This document shows positions 44,475 to 56,844 of a stretch of DNA of 64,000 nt, in pieces (position 1 is the first letter of the stretch; the number at the start of each line of letters is the position of its first letter). Where the stretch lies: assembly GCF_003177035.1 (NCBI RefSeq), contig NZ_CP029488.1, positions 2,046,001 through 2,110,000 on the forward strand, given 5' to 3'. Source of the DNA: Salinisphaera sp. LB1. GTDB taxonomy: Bacteria; Pseudomonadota; Gammaproteobacteria; Nevskiales; Salinisphaeraceae. Position numbers and translations under genes: made by a program. The notes beneath the pieces were generated by a model. That model was given only the letters and a program-made list of their open reading frames with translations, was not told the DNA's origin and ran no database searches.

Positions 44475-45767
44475 CTAGCGGACATGGCCGTCGCCGAAGA
44501 CCACGTATTTCTGGGACGTCAGGCCCTCCAGTCCGACCGGGCCGCGCGCATGCAGCTTGTCGGTGGAAATGCCGATCTCCGCACCCAGACCGTATTCGAA
44601 GCCGTCGGCGAAGCGGGTCGAGGCGTTAACCATGACCGATGCCGAATCCACCGCGCGAATGAACGCCCGTGCGCGGGTGAGGTTCTCGGTCACGATGGCG
44701 TCGGTGTGGTGCGAGCCCCAGCGCTCGATATGATCAATCGCGGCGTCCATGTCGGGCACGATGCGCACGGCCAGCGTGGGCGCCAGATACTCGGCGGCCC
44801 AGTCGTCGTCGGTGGCGGGCTGGATGTCGGGGCCGAGGAGCTTGCGCGTGGCCTCGCAGCCGCGCAGCATCACGCCGGCCTGGCGCAGGTCGTGGGCCAG
44901 CGGTTCCAGAATCGAGCGCGCCACGGACTCGGCCACCAGCAGCGTTTCCATCGTGTTGCAGGTGCCGTAGCGCTGGGTCTTGGCATTAACCGCGATGGCG
45001 ATCGCCTTGTCGCGATCCGCCGAATCGTCGATATAGACGTGGCAGACACCGTCCAGATGCTTGATTACCGGCATCTTCGCGTGATTGGCCACGAACTCGA
45101 TCAGGCCCTTGCCGCCCCGGGGCACGATGACATCGATGAACTCCGGCATGGCGAGCATGGCGGCGACCGCCTCGCGATCGGTGGTCTCGACCACCTGGAC
45201 GGCCTCGCGCGGCAGGCCGGCGTCGCTCAACCCGCGCGCCACCGCCGCGGCGATGGCCTGATTGGAATGCGCCGACTCCGAGCCGCCCCGCAGGATGGCC
45301 GCGTTACCCGATTTCAGGCACAGGGCGGCCGCATCCGCGGTCACGTTCGGGCGCGATTCGTAGATGATGCCGATCACGCCCAGCGGCACGCGCATGCGCC
45401 CGACCTGGATGCCGGACGGTCGGAAGTTGAGGTCGGTCAGGCTGCCGATCGGATCCGCCAGCGCCGCCACCTGATGCACGCCCTCGGCCATGCGCTCGAT
45501 GCGCGCGGGGCTGAGCTGCAGGCGTTCGATCGCTGCGTCGTCGAGTTTGCCGCGGGCGTCGCGGATATCGCGGGCGTTGGCCGCGAGAATCGCGTCCTGC
45601 TGTGCCGTCAGGGCTTCGGCAATGGCGAACAGGGCGGCGTTTTTCTCGCCCGGCTCGGCCGCGGCCATGCGCCGGGCGGCGCGCCGGGCGGATTCGCCCA
45701 GGCTGCGGATCTGACGGGTCACGCGGGAGGAGGCCTCGCCGCCGGGTTCGCGTAGGTTCGCGCTCAT
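44475..45767 (-). CDS. proA: Gamma-glutamyl phosphate reductase
   Basis: 430-aa NADPH-dependent enzyme of proline synthesis, turning gamma-glutamyl phosphate into the semialdehyde. The catalytic cysteine lies in [13 protein letters not shown]; other markers are [17 protein letters not shown]-type segment [16 protein letters not shown] and [13 protein letters not shown]. Overlaps the holA stop by 4 nt (ATGA). proB is not in the window. Full length. Confidence 0.95.
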   Translation of the reverse strand: MSANLREPGGEASSRVTRQIRSLGESARRAARRMAAAEPGEKNAALFAIAEALTAQQDAILAANARDIRDARGKLDDAAIERLQLSPARIERMAEGVHQVAALADPIGSLTDLNFRPSGIQVGRMRVPLGVIGIIYESRPNVTADAAALCLKSGNAAILRGGSESAHSNQAIAAAVARGLSDAGLPREAVQVVETTDREAVAAMLAMPEFIDVIVPRGGKGLIEFVANHAKMPVIKHLDGVCHVYIDDSADRDKAIAIAVNAKTQRYGTCNTMETLLVAESVARSILEPLAHDLRQAGVMLRGCEATRKLLGPDIQPATDDDWAAEYLAPTLAVRIVPDMDAAIDHIERWGSHHTDAIVTENLTRARAFIRAVDSASVMVNASTRFADGFEYGLGAEIGISTDKLHARGPVGLEGLTSQKYVVFGDGHVR

Positions 45768-46819
45768 GGCGATCGTGTCGTGTCAAATGAAGGTTGTGAA
45801 GTCTGCGCGCCCGGGGTTCGACCCGAGAGTGCAATAGTCAATGTTATCAGTTCATCCCAGGCCCGGCCCGGCGCCGCCCCCTTGTTGATGGCATCGGCCC
45901 GGGCGGCCTGGCGCAGCAAACGCGCCAGATGGGCCGGATCGGCGGCCCGCGCGGCCCTGGAAATCTGGCGCTTGCGGGGCACCGGCATGAAGATCTTGTT
46001 CATGAAAGCGTCGAGCCGGTTGGCCCGGGCCGCCAGTGCCGCCTGGTACAGGGTGCGCAGATCGTTGACCAGCGCCCAGGTGATCGGCACGGCATCCACG
46101 CCCTCGGCGCGCAGCCGGTACAGGCTCTTGACCGCGCCGGCCGCATCGCCGTCGAGCGCCTTGGCCGGCAGGTCGAAGATATCGAAGCGGGCGTGATCGC
46201 TGGCCGCCGCGGCGACCTCGGCGTGATCGACCGTGGTGTCGGGGTACAACAGCGCCAGCCGATCGATCTCCTGCGCCGCGGCCAGCAGGTTGCCTTCATT
46301 CTGGGTCGCCAGAAGCTGGGCAGCTTCGCGCGTGAGGGCGAGATCGTGCGTACCGGCCCGGCGCTCGATCCACGCGACCATGCGAGACGCCGGCAATGGC
46401 CATGCATAGCTGACCACGCCGGCCTTGGCCACCGCCTTGTACCAGGCGCTCTTGCGGGCCGACGCCGCCAGGCCGGGGGCGACGATCAGCAGCAGCGTAT
46501 CGGGCGCATCCTGCTTGAGGAAATCCGCGATTGCGGCCGAGCCGGGTTTGCCGGGGCCCTTGTCGGTCAGATGCAGTTCGACGATGCGCCGGGCGGCGAA
46601 CAGCGATTGATTGGCCCCGGCCGTGGCCAGCTGCGCCCAATCGAAGCCGGGCTCGGCGTGCAGGACATCGCGCTCGTCGAAACCTTCGTCGCGGGCACGC
46701 CGGCGCACCGCGTCGGCCGCCTCGACCACCTGCAACGGCTCGCTGCCGGCCAGTCCATAGGCACGGGCCAGCGGGTGGCGAGCGAATTCAGTCGCGAACT
46801 CCTCGGCGCGAATGTCCAT
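45764..46819 (-). CDS. holA: DNA polymerase III subunit delta
   Basis: 351-aa clamp-loader delta subunit that opens the beta clamp. Recognised by the family start ([20 protein letters not shown]), [20 protein letters not shown], the [16 protein letters not shown] region and the late [21 protein letters not shown] block. Usually lies after lptE and leuS; here it follows speD with a one-base overlap (TGATG), so the lptE link is broken in this genome. Confidence 0.92.
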   Translation of the reverse strand: MDIRAEEFATEFARHPLARAYGLAGSEPLQVVEAADAVRRRARDEGFDERDVLHAEPGFDWAQLATAGANQSLFAARRIVELHLTDKGPGKPGSAAIADFLKQDAPDTLLLIVAPGLAASARKSAWYKAVAKAGVVSYAWPLPASRMVAWIERRAGTHDLALTREAAQLLATQNEGNLLAAAQEIDRLALLYPDTTVDHAEVAAAASDHARFDIFDLPAKALDGDAAGAVKSLYRLRAEGVDAVPITWALVNDLRTLYQAALAARANRLDAFMNKIFMPVPRKRQISRAARAADPAHLARLLRQAARADAINKGAAPGRAWDELITLTIALSGRTPGAQTSQPSFDTTRSP

Positions 46820-47580
46820 CAGCCGAGATTGCGGCCATAGAAGATATCGGTGATCTCGCCGGCGATGCGCTGGCCGAGATCCTCGGCTTCCTCGGCGGGT
46901 AGATCGGCGGCGTTCTCGGCAAACAGATAGTTGTCGAGATCGAACTCGGTCAGCCGCATCTTGGTATGAAAGATGCGCTCGGACAGGACGTTGACGTCGA
47001 CCATCTGGTAACGCTCGCGGATGTCGGGCGCGATGTAGTCCTGGATCGAATGAATCGTGTGATCGATGAAATGCTTGGCGCCGTCGACGTCGCGCGTGAA
47101 GCCGCGGACCCGGTAATCGAGCGTGACCACGTCCGATTCGAAGCTGCGAATCAGATGATCCAGCGCCTTGAGCGGCGAGATCAGCCCGCAGGTGGATACA
47201 TCGATGTCGGCGCGAAAGGTCGAGATGCCGTCGTCCGGATGGAACTCCGGATAGGTATGCACGGTGATGTGGCTCTTGTCGAGATGGCCTACCACGGCCT
47301 CCGACATCGGGCCCTCGTAGGCATACTCCTCGGCGATCAGGATGGTCACGCTCGCGCCTTCGGGCTCGTAGTCCTGGCGGGCGACATTCAGGATCTGCGC
47401 GCCGATGATGTTCGACACCTCGGTGAGGATCTGGGTCAGCCGATCGGCGTTGAACACCTCGTCGATATAAGCGATATAGGCCTGCTTCTGCTCGCGTGTG
47501 CGGGCATAGCAGATATCGTAGATATTGAACGAAAGCGACTTCGTCAGATTGTTGAAGCCGTGCAGGCGAAGTTTATCCAT
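46819..47580 (-). CDS. speD: S-adenosylmethionine decarboxylase proenzyme
   Basis: 253-aa proenzyme of spermidine synthesis (E. coli-type SpeD). Self-cleavage between Lys102 and Ser103 in [17 protein letters not shown] creates the pyruvoyl cofactor. Start [20 protein letters not shown] and the segment [19 protein letters not shown] (shown as [16 protein letters not shown]) fit the family. Neighbours osmC and trpC match the Pseudomonas order; holA follows with a one-base overlap. Confidence 0.95.
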   Translation of the reverse strand: MDKLRLHGFNNLTKSLSFNIYDICYARTREQKQAYIAYIDEVFNADRLTQILTEVSNIIGAQILNVARQDYEPEGASVTILIAEEYAYEGPMSEAVVGHLDKSHITVHTYPEFHPDDGISTFRADIDVSTCGLISPLKALDHLIRSFESDVVTLDYRVRGFTRDVDGAKHFIDHTIHSIQDYIAPDIRERYQMVDVNVLSERIFHTKMRLTEFDLDNYLFAENAADLPAEEAEDLGQRIAGEITDIFYGRNLG

Positions 47581-47655
47581 GGCGTTCGCAAAAGCGATGG
47601 TCGGAGGCGCAGTATCCGGCGTATGCAGGCCGCGTCAAGCGTGCGGCGGGCGCGC

Positions 47656-48075
47656 TCACTCGGCTTCGTGGATGGTGTAGCCGTGGGTCATGTTGACGGC
47701 CTGGGCCAGCATGATCGAGGCCGAGCAGTATTTCTCGGCGGACAGCTCGACCGCCCGGGCCACGTGCTTGTCGCTCAGGTTGCGGCCGCTGACGATGAAC
47801 TGGACGTGGATGTCGGTGAACACCTTGGGCTCGGTTTCGGCCCGCGTGCCGTCGACCTCGATCCGGCAATCGGTCACGTCCTGGCGCGATTTCTTCAGGA
47901 TATGCATCACGTCCATCGCGCTGCAGCCGCCCACCGACAGCAGCATCATCTCCATCGGCCGGAAACCGGCGTTCTTGCCGCCGAGGTCGGGCGGGCCGTC
48001 GATCGTGACGTGGTGGTCGCTATCGGCCCGGCCGTCGAATTCCAGGCCGTCTTTCCAGTTCAGGGTCGCTTTCAT
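47656..48075 (-). CDS. OsmC-family protein (YhfA type)
   Basis: 139-aa OsmC-family protein with both redox-active cysteines, Cys51 (SVGGCSAMDVMHILKK) and Cys117 (AEKYCSASIML), so a thiol peroxidase-like role on organic hydroperoxides is possible. Length and the CSAMDV motif match the YhfA branch linked to crp. In Pseudomonas the order is trpC-crp(vfr)-osmC-speD; here crp is missing and trpC lies 135 bp away. Confidence 0.9.
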   Translation of the reverse strand: MKATLNWKDGLEFDGRADSDHHVTIDGPPDLGGKNAGFRPMEMMLLSVGGCSAMDVMHILKKSRQDVTDCRIEVDGTRAETEPKVFTDIHVQFIVSGRNLSDKHVARAVELSAEKYCSASIMLAQAVNMTHGYTIHEAE

Positions 48076-48210
48076 CGAGTCGCGCTTGTCGTCGTGCCTG
48101 CTTCATGATGTAAGGCGTCCGCGCAAAAATAAAAGAGGCGCGTGGGTCCGACCTTTTTCGGCAGGTCGGCGAAGCGATCCCGCGGCTGCGGCGCCTGCCG
48201 GGTCGGGCGA

Positions 48211-49008
48211 TCAGGCGATCAAGCGGGCAACCGCGGCGCCGGGGTCGGGCTGGCGCATGAAGGACTCGCCGACCAGCAGTGCATCGAAGCCGGCATCGGC
48301 CAGCCGCATGCGGTCTTCGGGCGTGAAGATGCCGCTTTCGCTGACGAGGAGGCGGTCGCCGACGATACGCTCACGCAGCGCCAGGCTAACGTCGAGGCTG
48401 GTGTCGAAGGTATGCAGGTCGCGATTGTTGATGCCGAGGATGGTGTGCCCGGGCAGGGTCAGGACGCGGTCGAGTTCCTCGGCATCGTGGACTTCGGCGA
48501 GCACGTCCATGCCCAGTTCGAAGGCCCGTGCGGCCAGCTCGGCCATCAGGTCGGTGGACAACGCAGCGGCGATCAGCAGGATGCAGTCGGCGCCGAGCGC
48601 GCGGGACTGGTCGATCTGCACCGGATCGATCATGAAGTCCTTGCGCAGTACCGGCAGATCGCAGGCGTCGCGCGCGATGCGCAGGAAGGCGTCGTCGCCC
48701 TGGAAATAATCGCGGTCGGTGAGCACCGAAAGACAGGCCGCGCCGCCCGCCGCGTATCGCTGTGCCAGCCAGGCGACATCGAAATCCTCGCGAATCAGCC
48801 CCTTGCTGGGCGAGGCTTTCTTGATCTCGGCGATCACCGAACGCGGGCGTTTGCCCTCCAGTGCCGCGGCGAAGCCGCGCGGCGCCTCGGCGGCGGCCAC
48901 GGCGTCCGCCAGGGCGGCCGGGTCCGTGGCGGCGACGTACGCGGCGATTTCTTCGCGCTTTCGCGCCAGGATACGGTCGAGGATGGTGTCGGTGGTCTGA
49001 ATGCTCAT
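48211..49008 (-). CDS. trpC: Indole-3-glycerol phosphate synthase
   Basis: 265-aa TIM-barrel enzyme closing the indole ring in tryptophan synthesis. Motifs: [15 protein letters not shown], the catalytic [20 protein letters not shown] (general acid Lys), [33 protein letters not shown] and LLVSESGI. Monofunctional (no TrpF fusion). The start at 49008 fits the family, with a weak site. 83 nt separate it from trpD. Confidence 0.95.
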   Translation of the reverse strand: MSIQTTDTILDRILARKREEIAAYVAATDPAALADAVAAAEAPRGFAAALEGKRPRSVIAEIKKASPSKGLIREDFDVAWLAQRYAAGGAACLSVLTDRDYFQGDDAFLRIARDACDLPVLRKDFMIDPVQIDQSRALGADCILLIAAALSTDLMAELAARAFELGMDVLAEVHDAEELDRVLTLPGHTILGINNRDLHTFDTSLDVSLALRERIVGDRLLVSESGIFTPEDRMRLADAGFDALLVGESFMRQPDPGAAVARLIA

Positions 49009-49091
49009 GGCCGCGCCGCAGGTTGGTAAGAAAACGAGGGGGCGGCGGCTCGGCGCCGGCCCGGGCATAGCCTAACGCGATCGGGCCGCGA

Positions 49092-50727
<1,636 letters not shown>

Positions 50728-50731
<4 letters not shown>

Positions 50732-52275
50732 GACGAGTGCTCCCCCTTGTGGCCAACACGGCGCCGCGCACCCAGCCCCTGCTCGGCGAGGGCCGCGGCC
50801 TTCATGACGGCGCGGGCCTTGTTCATCGTCTCTTCCCACTCCGTGGTGGGCTGCGAGTCGGCGACGATGCCCCCGCCGGCCTGGACATGGATCTCGCCGT
50901 TCTTGATCACCGCGGTGCGGATCGCGATCGCCAGATCCATGCTGCCATTGCCCGCCAGATAGCCGACCGCGCCGCCGTAGACGCCGCGTTTGACCGGCTC
51001 GATCTCGTCGATGATCTCCATCGCCCGGATCTTGGGGGCGCCGGACAGGGTGCCGGCCGGGAACGCCGCCCGCAGCGCATCCATCGGCGTCAGATCGTCT
51101 CTGAGCTTGCCGGTGACGTTCGACACGATATGCATGACATGCGAATAACGCTCGATCGCCATGCGCTCGGTCAGCTTGACGGTGCCCGGCGTCGCCACCC
51201 GGCCGACATCGTTGCGGCCCAGATCGATCAGCATCAAGTGCTCGGCGATCTCTTTCGGATCTTCCAGCAATTCCTCGGCCAGCGCTTCGTCCTCGGCCGG
51301 CGTCAAGCCGCGTTTGCGGGTGCCGGCGATCGGGCGGACCGTGACCTCGCCGTCCATCGCGCGCACCAGAATTTCCGGCGACGCGCCCACGACGTGGTGG
51401 TCGTCGAAGTTGAAATAGAACATGTACGGCGACGGATTCAGGCTGCGCAGCGCCCGATACAGCGACATCGGTTCGGCGTTGAAGGGCGCCGACAGGCGCT
51501 GGCTGGGCACCACCTGCATCACGTCGCCCGCCCGGGTGTATTCGCGAATCCGGCGCACCGCGTCCTCGTAGCCGGCCTGGGTCAGGCCGGAAACGAAACG
51601 GCCATTATCAATTGCCGGGTCGATCCCGGGATCGATCGCCGGGTGGTCGGTGCCGGTACGTGCCGCCGCCTGCGGCAGGGGCGCATCCAGCGCGTCCAGA
51701 ATGGCCTCGATCCGGGCCTCGACCCGGGCCCGGTCCCCGGCATCGCCTTCCAGATAGTGAGCCACGACATAGAGCTTGCCCGAGAGGTTGTCGAAGATGA
51801 CCAACTCCTCGGCCACCAGCAACAGAATATCGGGCAGATCCAGCGGATCGTCCTTGCCCTGCCCGCCGCCGGCCAGGCGCGGCTCGATATAGCGGATCGT
51901 GTCGTAGCCGAAATAGCCGACCAGACCGCCGGTCAGGCGCGGCAGTTCGGGCAACCGCGGCAGCGGGCGGGCATCGTTGAACGCCTGGATCCAGGCCAGC
52001 GGATCGGCGGTCTCGAGTGTCTCGATGACGCCGTCGTCGGTTTCGTGCACGAGCGTTTTGCCGCGCACGCGAATACGCTCGGTGGCCGGCAGGCCGATGA
52101 TGGAATAACGGCCCCAGCGCTCGCCGCCCTGCACGGATTCCAGCAGGAAGGAATAGGGCGCATCGGCGACTTTCAGGTAAGTCGACAGCGGCGTGTCGAG
52201 ATCGGCCAGCGCCTCGACCACCAGCGGTTCACGCCGGGCGAGTAGCGAAGCCTCGTAGGAGACGGAATCGGACAT
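50728..52275 (-). CDS. trpE: Anthranilate synthase component I
   Basis: 515-aa chorismate-using enzyme, first step of tryptophan synthesis. The feedback-site motif is [20 protein letters not shown]; catalytic core motifs are [44 protein letters not shown] and the C-terminal [15 protein letters not shown]. First gene of the trpEGDC run. No Trp-rich leader peptide is seen upstream, so attenuation by a leader is not supported. Confidence 0.96.
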
Positions 52276-53059
52276 GGCGCATCAATCGATCGGATATTGA
52301 CAAACAGGCGGCGCGACAACGCACACCGCGAGGGGCTTGGGGCATCAACCCCGCCAGCGCTGCACCCGCCATCGCCAGGCCGCGTCGAAGGCGCGGTTTA
52401 CGGCTTGTTTCGATCGATTTGAAGTCATCTTCGCGGTCATCTCGGGTACCGACGCCATAGCCGTCGTTATTTGCTAGGGCCTGTTGCCGTTTCGTGCGAG
52501 TCCGCGCCAAGCGCTGTTTTGCGGCAAGACGAGGCGCTCGCACGAAACGGCAACAGGCCCTAATGCTGACTGAAATTTCCCGGCTTGCCAAATCCCGATG
52601 GCGGAACAGCGGCGTGCGGGGTCCTGGTAACGAATCATCCGCGTGTCGTGGGTATGCCGGGTTGGCTCTCAACGGAGGTCCGGTGTCGGGGAGCCGCGCT
52701 CCGGCGATCCTTGCATCGACACGGGTAATACTAAAGTCAGATGGAATATCAAATGAAAAAAGCGGCTCAATGGTGGGGCCCTAATCAATGTTTTGATCGC
52801 CCTGTAAACATCGGCAAAGCCGAGGTATAGCCTGGATCCGTACCGAGCCCTGGCCTGATGGGAGTGATTGAGATACAGAACACGGATGCAGGGGGCGCAT
52901 GCCGTTACAGCCGGCCAAGCGCAGTCTGCAACCGGGAGACGGAAAAAGACTCTTGCGTTCGAGTGTGATCGACATCGGATCGATTGAATTCAAAAGCCGC
53001 CGAGTGGCTTGAGCGTAAGCCGCGCAGAGACCGGATCGATAGCTGTTCGAGGTTCGTTC
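52276..53059. promoter_or_regulatory. 784-bp gap between trpE and CUT1 importer
   Basis: No convincing gene. From left to right it holds the trpE upstream region, the 88-bp palindromic element (52475-52562), an AT-rich stretch at 52730-52800 with the motif ATATCAAATGAAAAA (52746-52760), and the leader of the importer ATPase gene. The trp promoter could not be placed by eye. Confidence 0.5.
52475..52562. repeat. 88-bp MITE-like element with 26-bp perfect inverted repeats
   Basis: The left arm begins TAGGGCCTGTTGCCGTTT (52475-52500) and the right arm is its exact complement (52537-52562), around a 36-bp core. Both ends begin with TA next to GGGCCTGTTG, consistent with TA target duplication and ends of the IS5/IS427 or IS630 kind. 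It has no coding capacity. Confidence 0.7.
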
Positions 53060-54253
53060 ATGGCAGTGGTCAAGCTCGAAAATGTCTGCAAGTACTTCGG
53101 CAGCACGCCAGCCGTGCAGGACTTCAATCTCGAATCGTGCGAGGGGGAGTTCGTGGTATTGGTCGGCCCGTCCGGCTGCGGCAAGTCCACCACGCTGCGC
53201 ATGATCGCCGGTCTCGAGGATATGGACAGCGGGACGCTGAGTTTCGACGGTCGCCCAATGCAGGACGTCCCGGTTCAGGATCGCGAAATTGCCATGGTTT
53301 TCCAGAGCTATGCGCTCTATCCCCATCGCAATGTATTCGACAACCTCGCATTCGCCCTCAAATTGCGGCGTTTTCCGAAGACGGAAATCGAGCGGCGAGT
53401 CCGGGCCGCCGCGCAGACGCTGGACATCGAACCCTTGTTGGCGCGCAAACCACGGGAGCTGTCCGGCGGACAGCGCCAGCGCGTTGCGCTGGGCCGGGCC
53501 ATCGTCCGCGAGCCCGAGGTTTTCCTCATGGACGAGCCGTTGTCCAATCTGGATGCCAAGCTGCGGGTGAGCATGCGCGCGGAGATCGCCAAGCTGCACC
53601 GACGCATCGGTGTGACCACCTTCTATGTAACCCACGACCAGGTCGAGGCGATGACCATGGGCGATCGCATCGTGGTCATGAACGGTGGTGTGATCCAGCA
53701 GGTCGCCACGCCCCTGGCGCTCTACGACGAACCGGTGAACAGCTATGTCGCCGGATTCATCGGTAACCCGCCCATGAACTTCCTGTCGGCCGAAGTCGGC
53801 GACGACGCGACGCGGATTCATGGGCCCGGATTCGATTTCCAGATCGAGCCTTCTTTGCAGCAACGGCTGGCGTCGCTCGACAGTCGCGAAGTGACGATCG
53901 GATTCCGGCCCGAACACCTAAAGCCGTCGCCAGTCGATGCGCAGTCCGTCATGGGCACGGTGCAGGGCACGATCGAACTGGTCGAGCAGATGGGCTCGAC
54001 CACCGATATCCGATTCGTGGTCGACGGCTATCCGCTGATTGCGGAATTGCCGCGTGATCAAACGCTTAGGGTCAAGGAATCCATTGAGCTCAGTCTGCTG
54101 GAAGGGCGGCTGCATGTATTCGATAAAGAGTCCGGCAAGCGTCTCAATGCCAATGCCGCCGTATCACGAAACCAAGCCGACTCGATCCGCTCAATGCAGC
54201 CAAACGGCGAGCTGGCCTCGGTCGGAACCGACATGCGCTTCCGACCCGACTGA
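53060..54253 (+). CDS. CUT1-type ABC importer ATPase (UgpC/MalK-like)
   Basis: 397-aa ATPase of the MalK/UgpC type for sugar, polyol or glycerol-phosphate uptake. Walker A VGPSGCGKST (about residue 36), Q-loop VFQSYALYPH, signature LSGGQRQRVALGRA and Walker B VFLMDEPLSNLDAK are intact; the C-terminal third is the MalK-like regulatory (TOBE) region, which here carries a 35-residue extra tail. The start at 53060 is preceded by CGAGG; earlier frames have no site. First gene of the second carbohydrate locus, followed by binding protein and two permeases, so a complete importer with a shared single ATPase homodimer. Confidence 0.9.
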   Translation: MAVVKLENVCKYFGSTPAVQDFNLESCEGEFVVLVGPSGCGKSTTLRMIAGLEDMDSGTLSFDGRPMQDVPVQDREIAMVFQSYALYPHRNVFDNLAFALKLRRFPKTEIERRVRAAAQTLDIEPLLARKPRELSGGQRQRVALGRAIVREPEVFLMDEPLSNLDAKLRVSMRAEIAKLHRRIGVTTFYVTHDQVEAMTMGDRIVVMNGGVIQQVATPLALYDEPVNSYVAGFIGNPPMNFLSAEVGDDATRIHGPGFDFQIEPSLQQRLASLDSREVTIGFRPEHLKPSPVDAQSVMGTVQGTIELVEQMGSTTDIRFVVDGYPLIAELPRDQTLRVKESIELSLLEGRLHVFDKESGKRLNANAAVSRNQADSIRSMQPNGELASVGTDMRFRPD

Positions 54254-54325
54254 TGCAACGGCTGCTCACGTCACATCTGCGTTCAGGCCAGGCCTGAGTA
54301 GACCCTCTAAGAGAAGGAGAAAGCG

Positions 54326-55903
54326 ATGAAAAGCGTAAGAAAAGCGGGCATGTGGACCCGGCGTCGTTTTGTACAGGGCGGCCTTGCGGGCATGGGGGCG
54401 GTGGCGCTGGCGCCGTTGGTGCTCCCGAAATACGCGTTTGCCGACACGATGCCCGATCCGGACAAGATCCTGGACACCATCAAACCCGGCAATTACGTGC
54501 CGAAAAAATACCTTGATCAGTTCGGGCTGGCTCCCGATGCAGTGCTTTGGGACCCGAAAAAAGACTGGATCCGGACGGCCGACTGGGAATCGATTCGTTC
54601 GCAGTTTGCCGGTCAGAGTGTGCGTTTCGCCGTAGGCGCCGCGGACGCGGACTCGGTCCAGTCGACGTTGAAACCTTTCCAGCAATTGTCCGGCATCAAC
54701 GTCGAGGTTATCTCGATTCCGGACGCGTCGTTCTATACCAAGGCGGTATCCGCTTTCGTTTCCGGTTCGGCCCGGTTCGATGCGCTGGAGTATTTCTCTC
54801 CCTGGCTGGGTGACTTCAGCGCGCCGGGGTTCCTGCATGCACTGGACGACTACGTCGACAAATACAAACTGCCGTACGAGGATTTCGCCGATACATACTG
54901 GCAGAACTACGCGCTGTATTCCGACAAGGGGGTGTTCGGCATTCCGTACGATTGCGACTTCAAGATGTTCATGGTGCGGAACAAGCAGTTCAAGCAATAC
55001 GTCGGTCATTCGGCGTCGCCCAAGGATACGGTCAAGACCTGGGACGACGTGGTGCATTTTGCCAAGACCCTCAACAAACCCGGCGCCCACATGAATGGCA
55101 TCGGCTACATGGGCGGCCGCGGGTTCTGGAGTACCTACACTTGGGAGCACATCGCGGCCCAGTATGGCCTCGATCTACTGGATTCCGACTGGAAGCCGCA
55201 GATTGTCAGCGATGCCGGAGTCAAGGCGGTCGAGATCCTTATCGAACTGAAGAAATATGCGCCGCAGGGCATAGAGAACTGGGGCTGGGCGGACGATCGC
55301 GCGGCCTGGCTCGGCGGCCAGTTGGCCATGAACATGGCGTGGCAGGATCAGGCCAACCAGGCCACGCGCCCCGACCAATCGCGGATTGCCGGCGACGAGC
55401 CTGTCGCCTTGTACGAGCCGCGCGGAACCGGTGCCGATGCGCGGTTTGCGCCGCCGAATCTGGCCGGGTCCACCGCCTCCATCGCGGCCAACGCCCGCAA
55501 TCCGGAGGCCGCGTTCGTGATGCTTGCATTCTTTACCACGGCATCGCTGCAGGCCATGAACGGCGCTGCCGCGAACGGTGTGGCGCCCGGTTTCATGTCG
55601 GTGATCAATAACGAGAATTTCCAGAAGATCATGCCGCCGGCCAAGATCTGGGGCGAGTCGCTGCCCTACGCCTGGGCCGAGCCCCGTATCCCGGGCATGT
55701 ATCAGCTTGAAACCGCGCTGGGTCTGGAGTTGAACAAAGCCATTGCCGGCGACGCCAAGCCGAAGGAGGCCTTGCAGACGGCGTCCAAACGTTGGGAGGA
55801 AATTCTGCGGCGCAAGGGATTCCATGGCGCCAAGCCGCCGGTCGATTACAGCGTGATACACGATCGGATGTGGTTGGGCCGCGGCAAGCAAGCGCCGGTC
55901 TAG
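54326..55903 (+). CDS. Large Tat-exported solute-binding protein of CUT1 importer
   Basis: 525-aa binding protein for the adjacent importer. The N-terminus has a twin-arginine signal (WTRRRFVQGGLAGMGAVAL) ending near AFA|DT, so it is exported folded. The mature part carries features of extracellular solute-binding family 1 (STLKPFQQLSGINVEVISI; FDALEYFSPWLGDF). It is about 80-100 residues longer than usual CUT1 binding proteins and nearer in size to GlpV-like glycerol-binding proteins. Substrate unknown. Strong AGAAGGAG site. It immediately precedes the first permease (2-nt gap). Confidence 0.87.
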   Translation: MKSVRKAGMWTRRRFVQGGLAGMGAVALAPLVLPKYAFADTMPDPDKILDTIKPGNYVPKKYLDQFGLAPDAVLWDPKKDWIRTADWESIRSQFAGQSVRFAVGAADADSVQSTLKPFQQLSGINVEVISIPDASFYTKAVSAFVSGSARFDALEYFSPWLGDFSAPGFLHALDDYVDKYKLPYEDFADTYWQNYALYSDKGVFGIPYDCDFKMFMVRNKQFKQYVGHSASPKDTVKTWDDVVHFAKTLNKPGAHMNGIGYMGGRGFWSTYTWEHIAAQYGLDLLDSDWKPQIVSDAGVKAVEILIELKKYAPQGIENWGWADDRAAWLGGQLAMNMAWQDQANQATRPDQSRIAGDEPVALYEPRGTGADARFAPPNLAGSTASIAANARNPEAAFVMLAFFTTASLQAMNGAAANGVAPGFMSVINNENFQKIMPPAKIWGESLPYAWAEPRIPGMYQLETALGLELNKAIAGDAKPKEALQTASKRWEEILRRKGFHGAKPPVDYSVIHDRMWLGRGKQAPV

Positions 55904-55905
55904 GG

Positions 55906-56841
55906 ATGTCTTCCGTACCGGCATCGACGGCTTCGGTCAAGTCGGCCCGCGCCGCTGCTCGGCGGCGCGGGCACGATCCACGCTGGCTGCCTTATGCGCT
56001 GGTCGCTCCGGCCGTGGCGTATCTGCTCGGCATTACGCTCTACCCGTTCATCTACGCGCTCTACAAGAGTTTCTATCAATCGTCTTTCACTATGCCGGGC
56101 ATGGATACGTTCGTCGGCCTCGGCAACTATGCGTCCCTGTTCAGGGACGGCGATTTTCTCGCCAGTGTCGTCAATACGGTCATCATTTCGGGTTCGTCGG
56201 TGCTGGCCGAGTTCGTTCTCGCACTCGGGCTCGCGGCATTGGTTTACCGCGACCCATGGGTCAAGGGATGGCGGATGATATTCCTCGCCCCGATGCTGTT
56301 CATGCCGTCGGCCGTGTCGTTTATGTGGAAGCTTCTGTTCGTGCCCGGGGCCAGCGTGGTCAACGATCTGATGGGGCATACGGGGGTATTGCCCGATGCA
56401 TTGAACTGGGTGGGCAACCCCGCTCTGGCACGGCTGTCGTTGGTCGTGGCGGACGTATGGGAATGGACGCCGTTTCTGTTTCTAATCTTCGTCGGCGCGC
56501 TCCAGGCACAAAACAGCGATCTGGAAGAGGCCGCGAAAGTGGACGGCGCGCGCAGCTGGCAGGTGTTCTGGCAGGTCAGTCTGCCGTTGCTTCGGCCGAT
56601 CATCGCGATCGCGCTCGTGCTGCGCGGCATCGACGCCGTGACGATGTTCACCAAGGTCTATGTGATGACACAGGGGGCACCGGCCGGCAATACCGAAACT
56701 GTGAGTTATTTCATCTATCGGGTCGGCTTCAACCAGTTTGATGCCGGCACCGCCGCCGCCGCGTCGGTGTTGGTGCTGATTGTCACGATCGGCGTCGCGC
56801 AGTATGCCGTGAGTCGTTACTTCCGACCGGCAATGGAGTAG
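55906..56841 (+). CDS. CUT1 ABC importer permease (MalF/UgpA-like)
   Basis: 311-aa inner-membrane permease with about six membrane helices. The basic N-terminal tail (KSARAAARRRGHDPRW) precedes the first helix LVAPAVAYLLGITLYPFIYA. The EAA loop that docks the ATPase reads EEAAKVDGARSWQVFWQVSL. The start at 55906 lies 2 nt after the binding-protein stop (TAGGGATG); longer frames are out of family. Confidence 0.9.
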   Translation: MSSVPASTASVKSARAAARRRGHDPRWLPYALVAPAVAYLLGITLYPFIYALYKSFYQSSFTMPGMDTFVGLGNYASLFRDGDFLASVVNTVIISGSSVLAEFVLALGLAALVYRDPWVKGWRMIFLAPMLFMPSAVSFMWKLLFVPGASVVNDLMGHTGVLPDALNWVGNPALARLSLVVADVWEWTPFLFLIFVGALQAQNSDLEEAAKVDGARSWQVFWQVSLPLLRPIIAIALVLRGIDAVTMFTKVYVMTQGAPAGNTETVSYFIYRVGFNQFDAGTAAAASVLVLIVTIGVAQYAVSRYFRPAME

Positions 56842-56844
56842 GCG

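Noticed and set aside
48148-48169. Hairpin CCGACC/GGTCGG after trpC as an intrinsic terminator
   Set aside because: Only a 6-bp stem and no T-tract in the right place on the trpC strand.
52276-52474. Possible trp leader peptide/attenuator before trpE
   Set aside because: Short frames there contain no tandem Trp codons and no terminator/antiterminator pair was visible.
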